DNA of 18,931 nt from Ruminococcaceae bacterium UBA1767 (lineage in GTDB: Bacteria > Bacillota > Clostridia > Oscillospirales > Acutalibacteraceae): contig DCGX01000031.1 of assembly GCA_002315505.1 (NCBI GenBank), positions 1 to 18,931 on the forward strand, read 5' to 3'. The position numbers and the translations under genes were made by a program. This document shows positions 7,678 through 15,534 of this stretch, piece by piece. The notes under the pieces were generated by a model. The model searched no databases, was not told the origin of the DNA, and was given only the letters and a program-made list of their open reading frames with translations. Positions within the stretch are counted from its first letter, which is position 1. Each line of letters opens with the position of its first letter.

Positions 7678-8400
7678 TCATATTTTAAGATTTACGTTTA
7701 TCCCGACAAGACGTTTTGCAATTCTTTTAAAAGCAGATTTTGCAACAGACTTATCAAGAGTCCTCATTCCTATTACGGAACAATAGGACAGTTTTTTATC
7801 CTCTGGAACAACACCGATAAGATTAAGAACGGTAGCATCAATAACCTCATCAATATTAAGATAATGTCCCTGAGTAGTAAGACGTTTATTAAAACGATTA
7901 ATAACAAGCTTAAGATTTTCAACACCGAGGTCAATTAATTTTTCAGCGGCAGTAAATCCAACACGAACACAAACCTCATCGGCAGTTGACACTATTATAC
8001 CCGAATCAGCACAAGCTGCAGCTAATAAGAAACCGCCATTTAAACCGGCAGGAGCATCAAATAAAATATAATCATAATCACTGTCATATTCATCAACTAA
8101 AGCCTTTACTTTTTCTAAAGTATAAGCGTCATCCTGCACAGAAGGAGCAGCAATCAAATCGGGACCGATTGTAGCACGAATAACTGCTTTTTTATCGCAA
8201 TTACCCTTAATAACATCGCCCCAGTTAAATATTCCGTCATTATCCGCATCAAGAATTAAATCAAGACATCCCATGCCGATATCAAAATCAATGACAAGAA
8301 CATCTAAATCCATAGAACATAGTGCACAGGCAATTCCGGCAGTAAGTGATGACTTTCCGACACCGCCCTTACCCGAAGCGAGTATTATTTTTTCTGCCAT
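7678..8400 (-). CDS. minD: MinD-family septum-site ATPase
   Basis: Membrane-cycling ATPase that normally activates the division inhibitor MinC away from midcell. The protein is 240 aa, shorter than the usual 265 or so. It has a deviant Walker A GKGGVGKSS (10-18), the IDFDIGMGCLD block near 38-48, and DAPAG in the Walker B region. The last residues (AFKRIAKRLVGI) can form a short amphipathic helix like MinD's membrane-targeting sequence. It is divergent in several blocks, so a MinD-like ATPase with another role is possible. Neither minC nor minE lies beside it, although Clostridia often have mreBCD-mrdA-minC-minD-minE. The start is 9 bases after the PBP2 stop, with a GGTGAGGTGA RBS across the junction. 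Confidence 0.78.
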   Translation of the reverse strand: MAEKIILASGKGGVGKSSLTAGIACALCSMDLDVLVIDFDIGMGCLDLILDADNDGIFNWGDVIKGNCDKKAVIRATIGPDLIAAPSVQDDAYTLEKVKALVDEYDSDYDYILFDAPAGLNGGFLLAAACADSGIIVSTADEVCVRVGFTAAEKLIDLGVENLKLVINRFNKRLTTQGHYLNIDEVIDATVLNLIGVVPEDKKLSYCSVIGMRTLDKSVAKSAFKRIAKRLVGINVNLKI

Positions 8401-8409
8401 AAATTCACC

Positions 8410-10479
8410 TCACCCTATCAAATCAGAATCAACAGTATCCTCTGTAGCTTCCTGAGTTTCATCATCTTCATCGGTAACAGTTGTTTTATTAAAGTAATAA
8501 TTATAAATATCACACGCAACAGGTGCACAACTACCACCCGATGTAGCACCTTCAATCGCAACTGCAACTGCAATTTCAGGATTATCATATGGAGCAAAAG
8601 AAATATTAAATCCGTTTGTACAGGTAACAGTTTTATTATTAATAATTTTATCAACTTCAGATGTACCTGTTTTACAGGCAACTGCAACGTCGAGCTGACC
8701 GAAATTGCTCTTACAAGAACCTTTTGTAACAACCAGACGCATTCCTGCTTTTACAATATCAAGATTAGTCTTTGAAAATCCTGTTTCAGTAACAACCTTT
8801 GGCTCATTATTTAAAATAGTTTTAGTGTTATCAGAGGATAAAATTGACTTAATAATATGAGCTGAATATCTTGTACCTCCATTTGCAACAGTTGAAACAT
8901 AATTACAAAGCTGAATAGGTGTAAAAAGATTACCCGCCTGTCCGATTGCCGATTGCAATGAAAAACCGGGCTGCCATGTCTGACCGATAGATGTACGGTA
9001 GCTTGGAGAATCAAGCACACCGACATTTTCAGGAAGCTCAATACCTGTCGGCTGACCTAAGCCTAAAAGCTCACGGTACATATTTAATTTTTCAATACCT
9101 AATTTTTCTCCGCCGTAATAGAAGAAAAAGGAGTTACATGAATCCTGCAAAGCAGTTTTAACCGTAATATTATTATCATCATGAGAAATCTGACACACAA
9201 AGTTATGACCTTTATACGGATAATAATAACCGCAATATTTTGTCGAATATTCTGTAATTAAACCTTCCTCAAGACATCCGATTGCGGTCGAAACCTTAGC
9301 GGTCGAACCGGGTGCATACGTACTGAGTAAAGCTCTGTTATAAAGAGGAGAATCTGTATTAGTTGCGAGCTTAGTATAGTCGTCATAATATGTAGAAAGA
9401 TTAAAAGTCGGATAAGAAGCGATTGCAAGAACTTCACCTGTTCTGCAATTCATTACAACAACAGCACCACCACCGGAGTTAGCAGTTGTCATTGAATCAC
9501 AAAGAGCCTTCAACGAATCCTGTGCAACCTTCTGCACTCCCGAATCAATTGTAAGAACAATATTGTTTCCGTTTTCAAGACCTTTAATTTCAGTAGTCTG
9601 TGTTCCGTCAGTAGCGGTAGAAACATATTTTACACCGTTTTTACCCTTAAGATTTTCCTCATATTTAGCCTCAATACCCGTTTTACCGAGGATATCGTCC
9701 ATTGCGTATCCATCATCTTTTAAATCAGCATATTCTTCAGCATTAATAACACCCGTAACACCGAGAATATGTGGAGCAATCTCACCGTCGGTATATTCTC
9801 TGTAGGTTACAACCTCAACGTCAACACCGACATATGTACGGCTGTTTTCTTTAATAACCGAAGCAATTTCATTACTGACATCATTTGCAAAAGTATAAGG
9901 ATTTGCAGTATTAAAAGCCTTTGCTCTCATTTCATAACAGACGGAAGCAATTTTTCTCTGCTCAACCTTGTTGAAGTCCTGCAGCTTATATTTTTCAACA
10001 AGAGCATTCATGCAATCATCTGCAGTAGCATATTTATTAAGTCGGAGCATATCTCTCGACTTCATTTCGGTAATATCTTTTTCACGGTCCTCTTCAAAAA
10101 CAAAATTACCTTTTTCATCAATAATTATAGGTAAGTCATCGTTCCAGTCCTGACCGTTTTTTTCAAATAATCTGATAAGAGAAATAATAATTTTATTTCG
10201 TTCTTCCTGCTTCGATGTTGAAGGAAAAGAAGCGGCATTAAAAATAATATCGTTGCCCTGACGATTTCCGACAAGTACCTTTCCGTTACAATCAAGAATC
10301 TGACCACGTGTAGCTTTTACAATACTTGTATCGACCGACTCAGTATTTGCTTTATCATCAGACTTTCCGTCAATAATCTGAATCTTAAAAATTCTGAATG
10401 AAAAAAACATAAAAATTGCACAGAAAATTGCAATAGTTGCAATAAATCTTCCTTTTTTTTCTTCACGTGCAAAATTCAT
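8410..10479 (-). CDS. mrdA: Class B penicillin-binding protein 2 (elongasome transpeptidase)
   Basis: Monofunctional D,D-transpeptidase that cross-links peptidoglycan during cell elongation, acting outside the membrane. The protein is 689 aa. One transmembrane segment (about 12-35) is followed by a PBP dimerisation/pedestal region, then the transpeptidase domain. All three active-site motifs are present: STAK with nucleophile S392 and K395, SCN (447-449), and KTGT (603-606). The acidic tail after about 668 (DEDDETQEATED) is low-complexity and probably disordered. Position directly after mreD marks it as PBP2/MrdA and not the septal FtsI. A TGAGGTGA RBS overlaps the mreD stop, and the gap is 14 bases. 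Confidence 0.9.
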   Translation of the reverse strand: MNFAREEKKGRFIATIAIFCAIFMFFSFRIFKIQIIDGKSDDKANTESVDTSIVKATRGQILDCNGKVLVGNRQGNDIIFNAASFPSTSKQEERNKIIISLIRLFEKNGQDWNDDLPIIIDEKGNFVFEEDREKDITEMKSRDMLRLNKYATADDCMNALVEKYKLQDFNKVEQRKIASVCYEMRAKAFNTANPYTFANDVSNEIASVIKENSRTYVGVDVEVVTYREYTDGEIAPHILGVTGVINAEEYADLKDDGYAMDDILGKTGIEAKYEENLKGKNGVKYVSTATDGTQTTEIKGLENGNNIVLTIDSGVQKVAQDSLKALCDSMTTANSGGGAVVVMNCRTGEVLAIASYPTFNLSTYYDDYTKLATNTDSPLYNRALLSTYAPGSTAKVSTAIGCLEEGLITEYSTKYCGYYYPYKGHNFVCQISHDDNNITVKTALQDSCNSFFFYYGGEKLGIEKLNMYRELLGLGQPTGIELPENVGVLDSPSYRTSIGQTWQPGFSLQSAIGQAGNLFTPIQLCNYVSTVANGGTRYSAHIIKSILSSDNTKTILNNEPKVVTETGFSKTNLDIVKAGMRLVVTKGSCKSNFGQLDVAVACKTGTSEVDKIINNKTVTCTNGFNISFAPYDNPEIAVAVAIEGATSGGSCAPVACDIYNYYFNKTTVTDEDDETQEATEDTVDSDLIG

Positions 10480-10493
10480 CTGTTTTTTTCACC

Positions 10494-11018
10494 TCAGTTC
10501 TTAAATTTTTTATAAACCGCTCTTATAATTAAATATACCAGCGGAGTTAATATTGTTGTATAAACAGCAGAAAGAAAATAATTAACAAGATAAGTACCTA
10601 ATGGATTTTTAATTCCGTCAAATGCGAAAAATAAAAGAAAATATAATGTGTTGTAAATAAGAGAAAAAACTGCAGTAAGCATAATTGCAGAAACAAGATT
10701 ATTTCTCATTAAATACGTAATAAGTGCACCTGAAACAAAACCGATAGTAGTAAAGAAAATTGAACTGTAACAAATTGTCGAGGCATTAAAAGCATCAAGC
10801 ATTGCTCCCGCAAGCAATCCGTAAAAAACACCTGAAAATTCACGTTCAAACATAGCAATGCAAACAGTTAAAGGAATTAATAAAATCGCATTAATATTAA
10901 ACGGAGCAAAAAATAATCCCCCTGTTGATTGCAAAGAAAAAGCTAAAATAATAATTACGGCAAAAACTATTTTTTTAATTACCGAATTTTTTTTACTAAA
11001 GCTGTAAATACCTTCCAT
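10494..11018 (-). CDS. mreD: Rod-shape determining membrane protein MreD
   Basis: Small integral membrane protein of the elongasome, partner of MreC and PBP2. With the ATG at 11018 it is 174 aa, nearly all hydrophobic, with about five predicted membrane spans and a lysine-rich C-terminus, as in MreD. An alternative in-frame GTG at 11027 would overlap mreC by 8 bases. The ATG is preferred because AGGTGA sits five bases upstream of it. The gene starts one base after the mreC stop. MreD sequences are poorly conserved, so the call relies on topology and on its place between mreC and mrdA. Confidence 0.85.
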   Translation of the reverse strand: MEGIYSFSKKNSVIKKIVFAVIIILAFSLQSTGGLFFAPFNINAILLIPLTVCIAMFEREFSGVFYGLLAGAMLDAFNASTICYSSIFFTTIGFVSGALITYLMRNNLVSAIMLTAVFSLIYNTLYFLLFFAFDGIKNPLGTYLVNYFLSAVYTTILTPLVYLIIRAVYKKFKN

Positions 11019-11019
11019 A

Positions 11020-11880
11020 TCAATCACCTGTTACAGTAACGACACCCTGACCTTCAAAATCAATAATGACAAATACTTCCGAAAGCTCAGACAAATCAAT
11101 TTCAGATCTGATGTTTGCAAATTTTGAAATACCGTCCTTTGAATCCTCAATATCAACAATTGTTCCGACAATAAGATCCTTAGGGAAAATACCGCCGTTA
11201 CCTGCTGTACATACGATTCCGTTAGGTGAAATTTCAGCTTCTTTTTTTATACCCGGAATTTTACAATAAATTCTGTCTTCCTCGCTGTCAATTCCCGAAA
11301 CATATCCGACTTCACCTGTATAGGTTTCGTAAACGCTGATATTAATTTCAGGATTTGAAATGGTAATAATTGTACAGGTTTTTGCAGAAACACCTGTAAC
11401 AACGCCGACAACATTTTTTCCGTAAATAACAGGGTCATTAACACTGATACCGTCAAGTGAGCCCTTGTTAAGAGTAAATGTGCCGTAATTATCAGAAGAA
11501 GACCTTGAAATAATCGAAGCATTTTCGAAGATAAAATCCGGATTATCTTCCTTAACTCCGAGGAAATCCTCATATGTATTCAATTTCTTTTTTATATCAT
11601 TGTAATCAATAATTTTTTGCTGATAATCTTCAATCTGGTCCTTTAATTTTTCATTCTCTTCGGCAAGAGATTTTGTACCCTTAAAGTTGTCATTGAAGTT
11701 TGAAAATTTATAGCTGAGATATGAAGAAAATCTTTGAAGCGGGTAGAGAGCTGTACTCGTTGCAGAAGAAAGAGGAGTTGAATTATTGTGAGTAAATGCA
11801 GCAATAACCGCACCTAAACACAGTGCAACAATAACACAAATAAATGCTTTAAACGCACCGCTTTGAAAAAATCTTCTCAT
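11020..11880 (-). CDS. mreC: Rod-shape determining protein MreC
   Basis: Bitopic scaffold protein linking MreB/MreD to PBP2 in the elongasome. The 286 aa length is normal. A basic start is followed by one transmembrane segment (about 10-30). A coiled coil rich in K, E, D and Q covers about 68-105, where MreC dimerises. The periplasm-equivalent beta domain follows, with the conserved features around GSLDGISVNDPV and KNVVGVV (about 140-161). The start has a GGAGGTGA RBS. It lies 36 bases after mreB and directly precedes mreD. Confidence 0.92.
   Translation of the reverse strand: MRRFFQSGAFKAFICVIVALCLGAVIAAFTHNNSTPLSSATSTALYPLQRFSSYLSYKFSNFNDNFKGTKSLAEENEKLKDQIEDYQQKIIDYNDIKKKLNTYEDFLGVKEDNPDFIFENASIISRSSSDNYGTFTLNKGSLDGISVNDPVIYGKNVVGVVTGVSAKTCTIITISNPEINISVYETYTGEVGYVSGIDSEEDRIYCKIPGIKKEAEISPNGIVCTAGNGGIFPKDLIVGTIVDIEDSKDGISKFANIRSEIDLSELSEVFVIIDFEGQGVVTVTGD
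11024..11029 (-). promoter_or_regulatory. Ribosome binding site favouring ATG 11018 of mreD
   Basis: AGGTGA on the minus strand, five bases before ATG 11018 and inside the last codons of mreC. It is too close to serve the upstream GTG at 11027, which overlaps it. Confidence 0.6.
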
Positions 11881-11916
11881 ACCGCTTCACCTCCGATAAA
11901 TAATTCAGAATAATAA

Positions 11917-12903
11917 TTAATGATGCTTTTCAAGACAAATACCTGTACCCTCAACAACGCAATCAAGCGGATTGTCAGCAATGTGAACAGGAATTTTTAT
12001 TTCCTTTTCAATCAGCTTATCAAGTCCTCGAAGCAAAGCACCGCCACCTGTAAGTGTGATACCGTTATCAACAATATCAGCCGCAAGCTCAGGCGGAGTA
12101 TTTTCGAGTGTTATACGAACTGAATCAACAAGCTGTCTGACACAATCACTGAGAGCCTCACGAATTTCTTCGGATGTGATTTCAACATCCTTCGGAAGTC
12201 CGTCAACAAGATTTCTGCCCTTAATACTCATCGCACCCTCGCTTTCATATTCATAAGCAGAGCCGAGTTTAATTTTAATATCCTCAGCAGTTCTTTCACC
12301 GATAAGAATATTGTATTTTTTTCTGATATAGTTAATAATTGCTTCATCATAGCTGTCGCCTGCAACCTTAATTGAACGTGAAGTAACAATATCACCAAGT
12401 GCAACAACCGCAACCTCAGCTGTACCGCCGCCGATATCAACAATCATTGAACCTGTTGCATTTTCTACAGGAAGACCTGCACCGATTGCAGCAGCCATCG
12501 GCTCCTCAATCAAAGCAACATATCTCGCACCTGCACTTTTTGCAGCATCGTTAACCGCTCTGCGTTCAACCTCGGTAACACCCGACGGAACACAAATCAT
12601 AACTCTTGTTTTGCTGAACGGAGATGCAGTTATAGCTTTTCTGATATATTTTTTAAGCATTTCCGCCGTTGCATCAAAATCAGCAATAACTCCGTCACGC
12701 AAAGGACGAAGAGCAGAAATTGAACCCGGTGTACGACCTATCATTTCCTTTGCCTGTGTGCCGACAGCAACAACACGAACAGGAGAAAATCTCTGATCAA
12801 CCGCAACAACAGACGGCTCACGAATAATAATACCCTTACCCTTTACAAAAACAAGAGTATTTGAAGTACCTAAATCAATACCGATATCCTGTGAAAATAT
12901 CAT
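11917..12903 (-). CDS. mreB: Rod-shape determining actin homologue MreB
   Basis: Bacterial actin that forms membrane-bound filaments and guides lateral cell-wall synthesis. It is 328 aa from the ATG at 12903, close to the usual 330-345. Phosphate-1 loop IGIDLGTSNT is at residues 7-16, EEPMAAAIGAGL lies near 133-144, phosphate-2 VDIGGGTAEV is at 155-164, and the adenosine loop TLTGGGALLRG sits near 285-298. The start was chosen because AAAGGAG lies 7 bases upstream. An ATG at 12909 is only one base from that RBS, and a longer frame to 12972 overlaps the lipoprotein gene. The upstream stop and this start read TGAGCATG, 2 bases apart, so translation is probably coupled. Confidence 0.95.
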   Translation of the reverse strand: MIFSQDIGIDLGTSNTLVFVKGKGIIIREPSVVAVDQRFSPVRVVAVGTQAKEMIGRTPGSISALRPLRDGVIADFDATAEMLKKYIRKAITASPFSKTRVMICVPSGVTEVERRAVNDAAKSAGARYVALIEEPMAAAIGAGLPVENATGSMIVDIGGGTAEVAVVALGDIVTSRSIKVAGDSYDEAIINYIRKKYNILIGERTAEDIKIKLGSAYEYESEGAMSIKGRNLVDGLPKDVEITSEEIREALSDCVRQLVDSVRITLENTPPELAADIVDNGITLTGGGALLRGLDKLIEKEIKIPVHIADNPLDCVVEGTGICLEKHH

Positions 12904-12905
12904 GC

Positions 12906-13634
12906 TCATTCTCCTTTCTGAGTAGCTGCAGTGGTAGTTGTCTGATTTACAACATTTTTCATAGTAATACATGAGGCAAGAAAATCAACAACAGCCTGGC
13001 TGTCAGTATAACACTTATCATAAACTGTAGCCTTGATTGTAAATGTAAAATAGTCACTGCTCATAACGTAATAATAAACAGTTGTATTGCTCGGATTAAT
13101 TCTGTAAGAGATTGCCTTCGCAGCTTTACCGCAGATTTCTGTTTCAAATTCTGTTACATCTCTGATATCAGCGGAAATTGAATAAAGATTGTCAACATTC
13201 TTTTTATATTTATCGTATTTTTCCTCGGCTGACATATCATAGAATGTTTCAAAATCAACCTGGCAGCCCGACTGATTTACATCAACACATTCACCCTTAA
13301 TCATATTCATTCTGAGAGTTGTTGTGCTGTCAGCACCTTCCCATCCTTTAGGAACATCAACCTTAACCCAGCAGTTTTCAATCACCGAGCGTGATTTGTT
13401 AGTAACAACCTCCGGATAACTGTATACCTCAGAAATTTTGTTACCCTCTTTATCTGTTTTATATTCAAAAACATTTCCATAATAATCCTGATAAACGTCG
13501 CCGTTTTCGTCTTCCACAAGTTCATGCTTATTACCTTTAACATCTTTAATTACAGATTTTCCTGCATCACATGAAGTAAATAATATCGCTGAAGCAGCAA
13601 TTAATGCCGATATAACTATTAAGGATTTTTTCAC
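12906..13634 (-). CDS. Putative lipoprotein, first gene of the mre operon
   Basis: I do not recognise the family. The 242 aa product starts at a GTG with only a weak RBS (AGGCGA). Its signal peptide has KK, then a hydrophobic stretch (5-19), then FTSC, a near-lipobox with C22 as the likely lipidated residue. Residues about 34-70 are rich in D, G, N, K and Y with short repeat-like turns (ENGDVYQDYYGN, DKEGNK). The rest (about 88-230) looks like a compact mixed alpha/beta extracytoplasmic domain with several aromatic beta strands. The tail is T/A-rich. A strong promoter lies about 35 bases upstream and the stop is 2 bases before mreB. It is thus cotranscribed with the elongasome genes, which suggests, but does not prove, an envelope role. 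Confidence 0.8.
   Translation of the reverse strand: MKKSLIVISALIAASAILFTSCDAGKSVIKDVKGNKHELVEDENGDVYQDYYGNVFEYKTDKEGNKISEVYSYPEVVTNKSRSVIENCWVKVDVPKGWEGADSTTTLRMNMIKGECVDVNQSGCQVDFETFYDMSAEEKYDKYKKNVDNLYSISADIRDVTEFETEICGKAAKAISYRINPSNTTVYYYVMSSDYFTFTIKATVYDKCYTDSQAVVDFLASCITMKNVVNQTTTTAATQKGE
12911..12917 (-). promoter_or_regulatory. Ribosome binding site fixing the mreB start
   Basis: AAAGGAG on the minus strand, inside the end of the lipoprotein gene and seven bases before ATG 12903. It decides among three in-frame candidate starts. Confidence 0.8.
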
Positions 13635-13670
13635 GAAAATCGCCTACTTTACAATTTAATTCAATATAAA

Positions 13671-13699
13671 ATTATAGCAGGATTTTGTCAAAAAGTCAA
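13671..13699 (-). promoter_or_regulatory. Strong sigma-A promoter of the lipoprotein-mreBCD operon
   Basis: On the minus strand, TTGACT (13694-13699), a 17-base spacer and TATAAT (13671-13676) preceded by an extended TGC. This is close to ideal. Transcription would begin about 30 bases before the GTG start of the lipoprotein. It is probably the main promoter for the elongasome genes and may read on into mnmE. Confidence 0.8.
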
Positions 13700-13805
13700 T
13701 TAATTTTATGTTAATATTATATTTTCCAATAATCGGGTGGTGGCTTCAAAGCAAGTAATATCAAGGACTTTGAGCTAATTATATACAAATTGTTGTAAAA
13801 AAGGG

Positions 13806-13833
13806 TTGAAATAAAAAAATATCAGTGTATAAT
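13806..13833 (+). promoter_or_regulatory. Sigma-A promoter of the transposase-like gene
   Basis: TTGAAA (13806-13811), a 16-base spacer and a perfect TATAAT (13828-13833), 41 bases before the ATG. It diverges from the mre operon promoter; the two -35 boxes are about 105 bases apart. Confidence 0.75.
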
Positions 13834-13874
13834 TAGTGTTAGATATTAAACTAATCGTATTTAGGAGGGGTTAA

Positions 13875-15482
13875 ATGTCTAAAACACCGATTATATCTCG
13901 TGAAGATGTTAAAAAATATCTTTGTTCATTGCCATATTCAGAGTTTGTGAAAATTGCAACTTATTATGCAGAAAGCAATGGTATTTCAATCAGCTCAGAT
14001 ATGGGGGATTTTGCAAGAATTAACCTCGATAAACGACTCGAGAAACTCGGTATTAACTCAACCTGTCCGTGCTGTCAATCAGATAAGGTAATAAAATATG
14101 GTAACAGAGATAATGTTCAAGTCTATAAATGTAAAGCCTGTACAAAAAAATTCAGTCGATTCACAGGAACAATCCTCGAGAAAAGCCGTTGGCAGTGGGA
14201 ATTATGGGTCAAGGTTCTTGAAATGACATTGAATGAGTATTCACTGACCGATATGCTTAATGTTCTTGAAAAAGATTATTGTTGCCCGGATATTGACATA
14301 AAAACAATCTGGCTATGGAGAATGAAGCTGTATCACGCGATGGCAAATATGCCGTCAGAAATTTTGTCCGGTGTAATTCAGGTAGATGAAACATTTGTAA
14401 GAGAATCTCAAAAAGGCAGTAAGCACTTGATTTCATTTTTAAGCAAAGAAGAACGAATACCTCGTTATGGAAGACATCCATCTAAATTCGGCGTTATGGG
14501 TCCTGAATTTTCAACAGTAGTTACCGCCATTGATGACAGAGGCTACTGTGTATGTAAGGTTGCGTGTATGGGAAGGCTGAATGTTGAAACCTTTTACGAT
14601 TTGTTTGATGAGCATTTTAATTCACCTGCGTACCTATGTTCCGATAACAACGCCGTCTACGATGAATATTGCAAATTACAGCACATTCCGCACTATGTAA
14701 AACCGTCTGATTATTTAAAAGTGCTTAAGGATAACGGACTTGACCCGACCGATTTAAAAATTACAGATGCCGATGAAAGAGAGAAGATAAAGCATAAGTT
14801 GTTCAATGATGATTTGATTGACAGAATCCTTATTGACGGTGATTCCGATGTAATGACATATAATATGTTTATTAAAGCAAAAAACAAATACAATCTATCG
14901 CTAGGTCGTGTCAATGAACTTCATAGTGAAATAAAGAAGTTTCTCTATTCTGAAAAAACCAATGTATCAACAAAGCATCTGCCGGACTACATCGGAGCAT
15001 TTTCATATATTCATAATTGGAGAGTGCGTAACGGGCATTATCCTACATCTCAAAAGGATGCAGAAGAAATATTTGTAGAACTGATATGCAACAGAACTAA
15101 TCTTACTATAAGTGAAGTCACAAACAGAAACATTGATTTGCCCAAGCCATCAGGTCAATACATTGCAAAATTGGCAATAGAAACAGAAAGAGCTCGAGCT
15201 GCAATAAAAAACAAATACTTCAAATTCTGTCCTGAAGACGGAATGACGACATTTAAAACAAGAGAATACCTATATAGTCTTCCACGCAAAAAACTTGAAG
15301 AAATAGCCAGAGAATACAAAATCAAAGGCCGTACAACAATGCTTACATATGTTTTGATTTCCGAATTGCTTGAGCAGGACGATATCAGAGAAAAAATATA
15401 CTGGCTGATAAAAAACGACCGCAACTCACTTATTGACGAAGAAGATGCCGAAGCTATTCGTGATAATAAATACAGGATATAA
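13875..15482 (+). CDS. IS1595/ISXO2-like DDE transposase, long form
   Basis: A predicted RNase-H-fold transposase, 535 aa, longer than the usual 300-400 of the family. A zinc ribbon (C64-x2-C67, C86-x2-C89) is followed by a helix-turn-helix-like region (about 105-150). The catalytic domain begins with VDET (D171), has SDN (D257), then VNELHSEIKKF (347-357) at the third-acid position. N347, H350 and E352 are all candidates there. About 65-70 residues (278-345) look inserted between the second and third motifs. Both ends carry a YL-SLP...IA..Y motif (15-31 and 465-481). The C-terminal copy continues into a SAP/Rho-N-like stretch. The RBS AGGAGG is six bases before the ATG. It is the only clear plus-strand gene, and no terminal inverted repeats were found. 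It may be a resident or domesticated transposase or an element with unrecognised ends. Confidence 0.85.
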   Translation: MSKTPIISREDVKKYLCSLPYSEFVKIATYYAESNGISISSDMGDFARINLDKRLEKLGINSTCPCCQSDKVIKYGNRDNVQVYKCKACTKKFSRFTGTILEKSRWQWELWVKVLEMTLNEYSLTDMLNVLEKDYCCPDIDIKTIWLWRMKLYHAMANMPSEILSGVIQVDETFVRESQKGSKHLISFLSKEERIPRYGRHPSKFGVMGPEFSTVVTAIDDRGYCVCKVACMGRLNVETFYDLFDEHFNSPAYLCSDNNAVYDEYCKLQHIPHYVKPSDYLKVLKDNGLDPTDLKITDADEREKIKHKLFNDDLIDRILIDGDSDVMTYNMFIKAKNKYNLSLGRVNELHSEIKKFLYSEKTNVSTKHLPDYIGAFSYIHNWRVRNGHYPTSQKDAEEIFVELICNRTNLTISEVTNRNIDLPKPSGQYIAKLAIETERARAAIKNKYFKFCPEDGMTTFKTREYLYSLPRKKLEEIAREYKIKGRTTMLTYVLISELLEQDDIREKIYWLIKNDRNSLIDEEDAEAIRDNKYRI

Positions 15483-15485
15483 CAA

Positions 15486-15511
15486 ATCCCGCCCTCGAAA
15501 GAGAGCGGGAT
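15486..15511. terminator. Bidirectional hairpin terminator between convergent genes
   Basis: An 11-base stem (15486-15496 with 15501-15511, one C-A mismatch) closed by a GAAA loop, GC-rich in the ATCCCGC/GCGGGAT part. It lies 4 bases after the transposase stop and 24 bases past the lipase stop on the other strand. Both flanks are only moderately T-rich (TAGCTTTATC one way, TTGTTATA the other), so efficiency is uncertain. Confidence 0.75.
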
Positions 15512-15534
15512 AGCTTTATCTATACATATTCAGT

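Noticed and set aside
10459..10474. TTCACGTGC in the start region of mrdA as a third parS
   Set aside because: Shares the CACGTG core but differs from the parS palindrome at 4 of 16 positions and is not symmetric.
13709..13759. 16-codon plus-strand ORF starting ATGTTAATATTA
   Set aside because: No RBS, very short, AT-rich and overlapping the mre promoter region.
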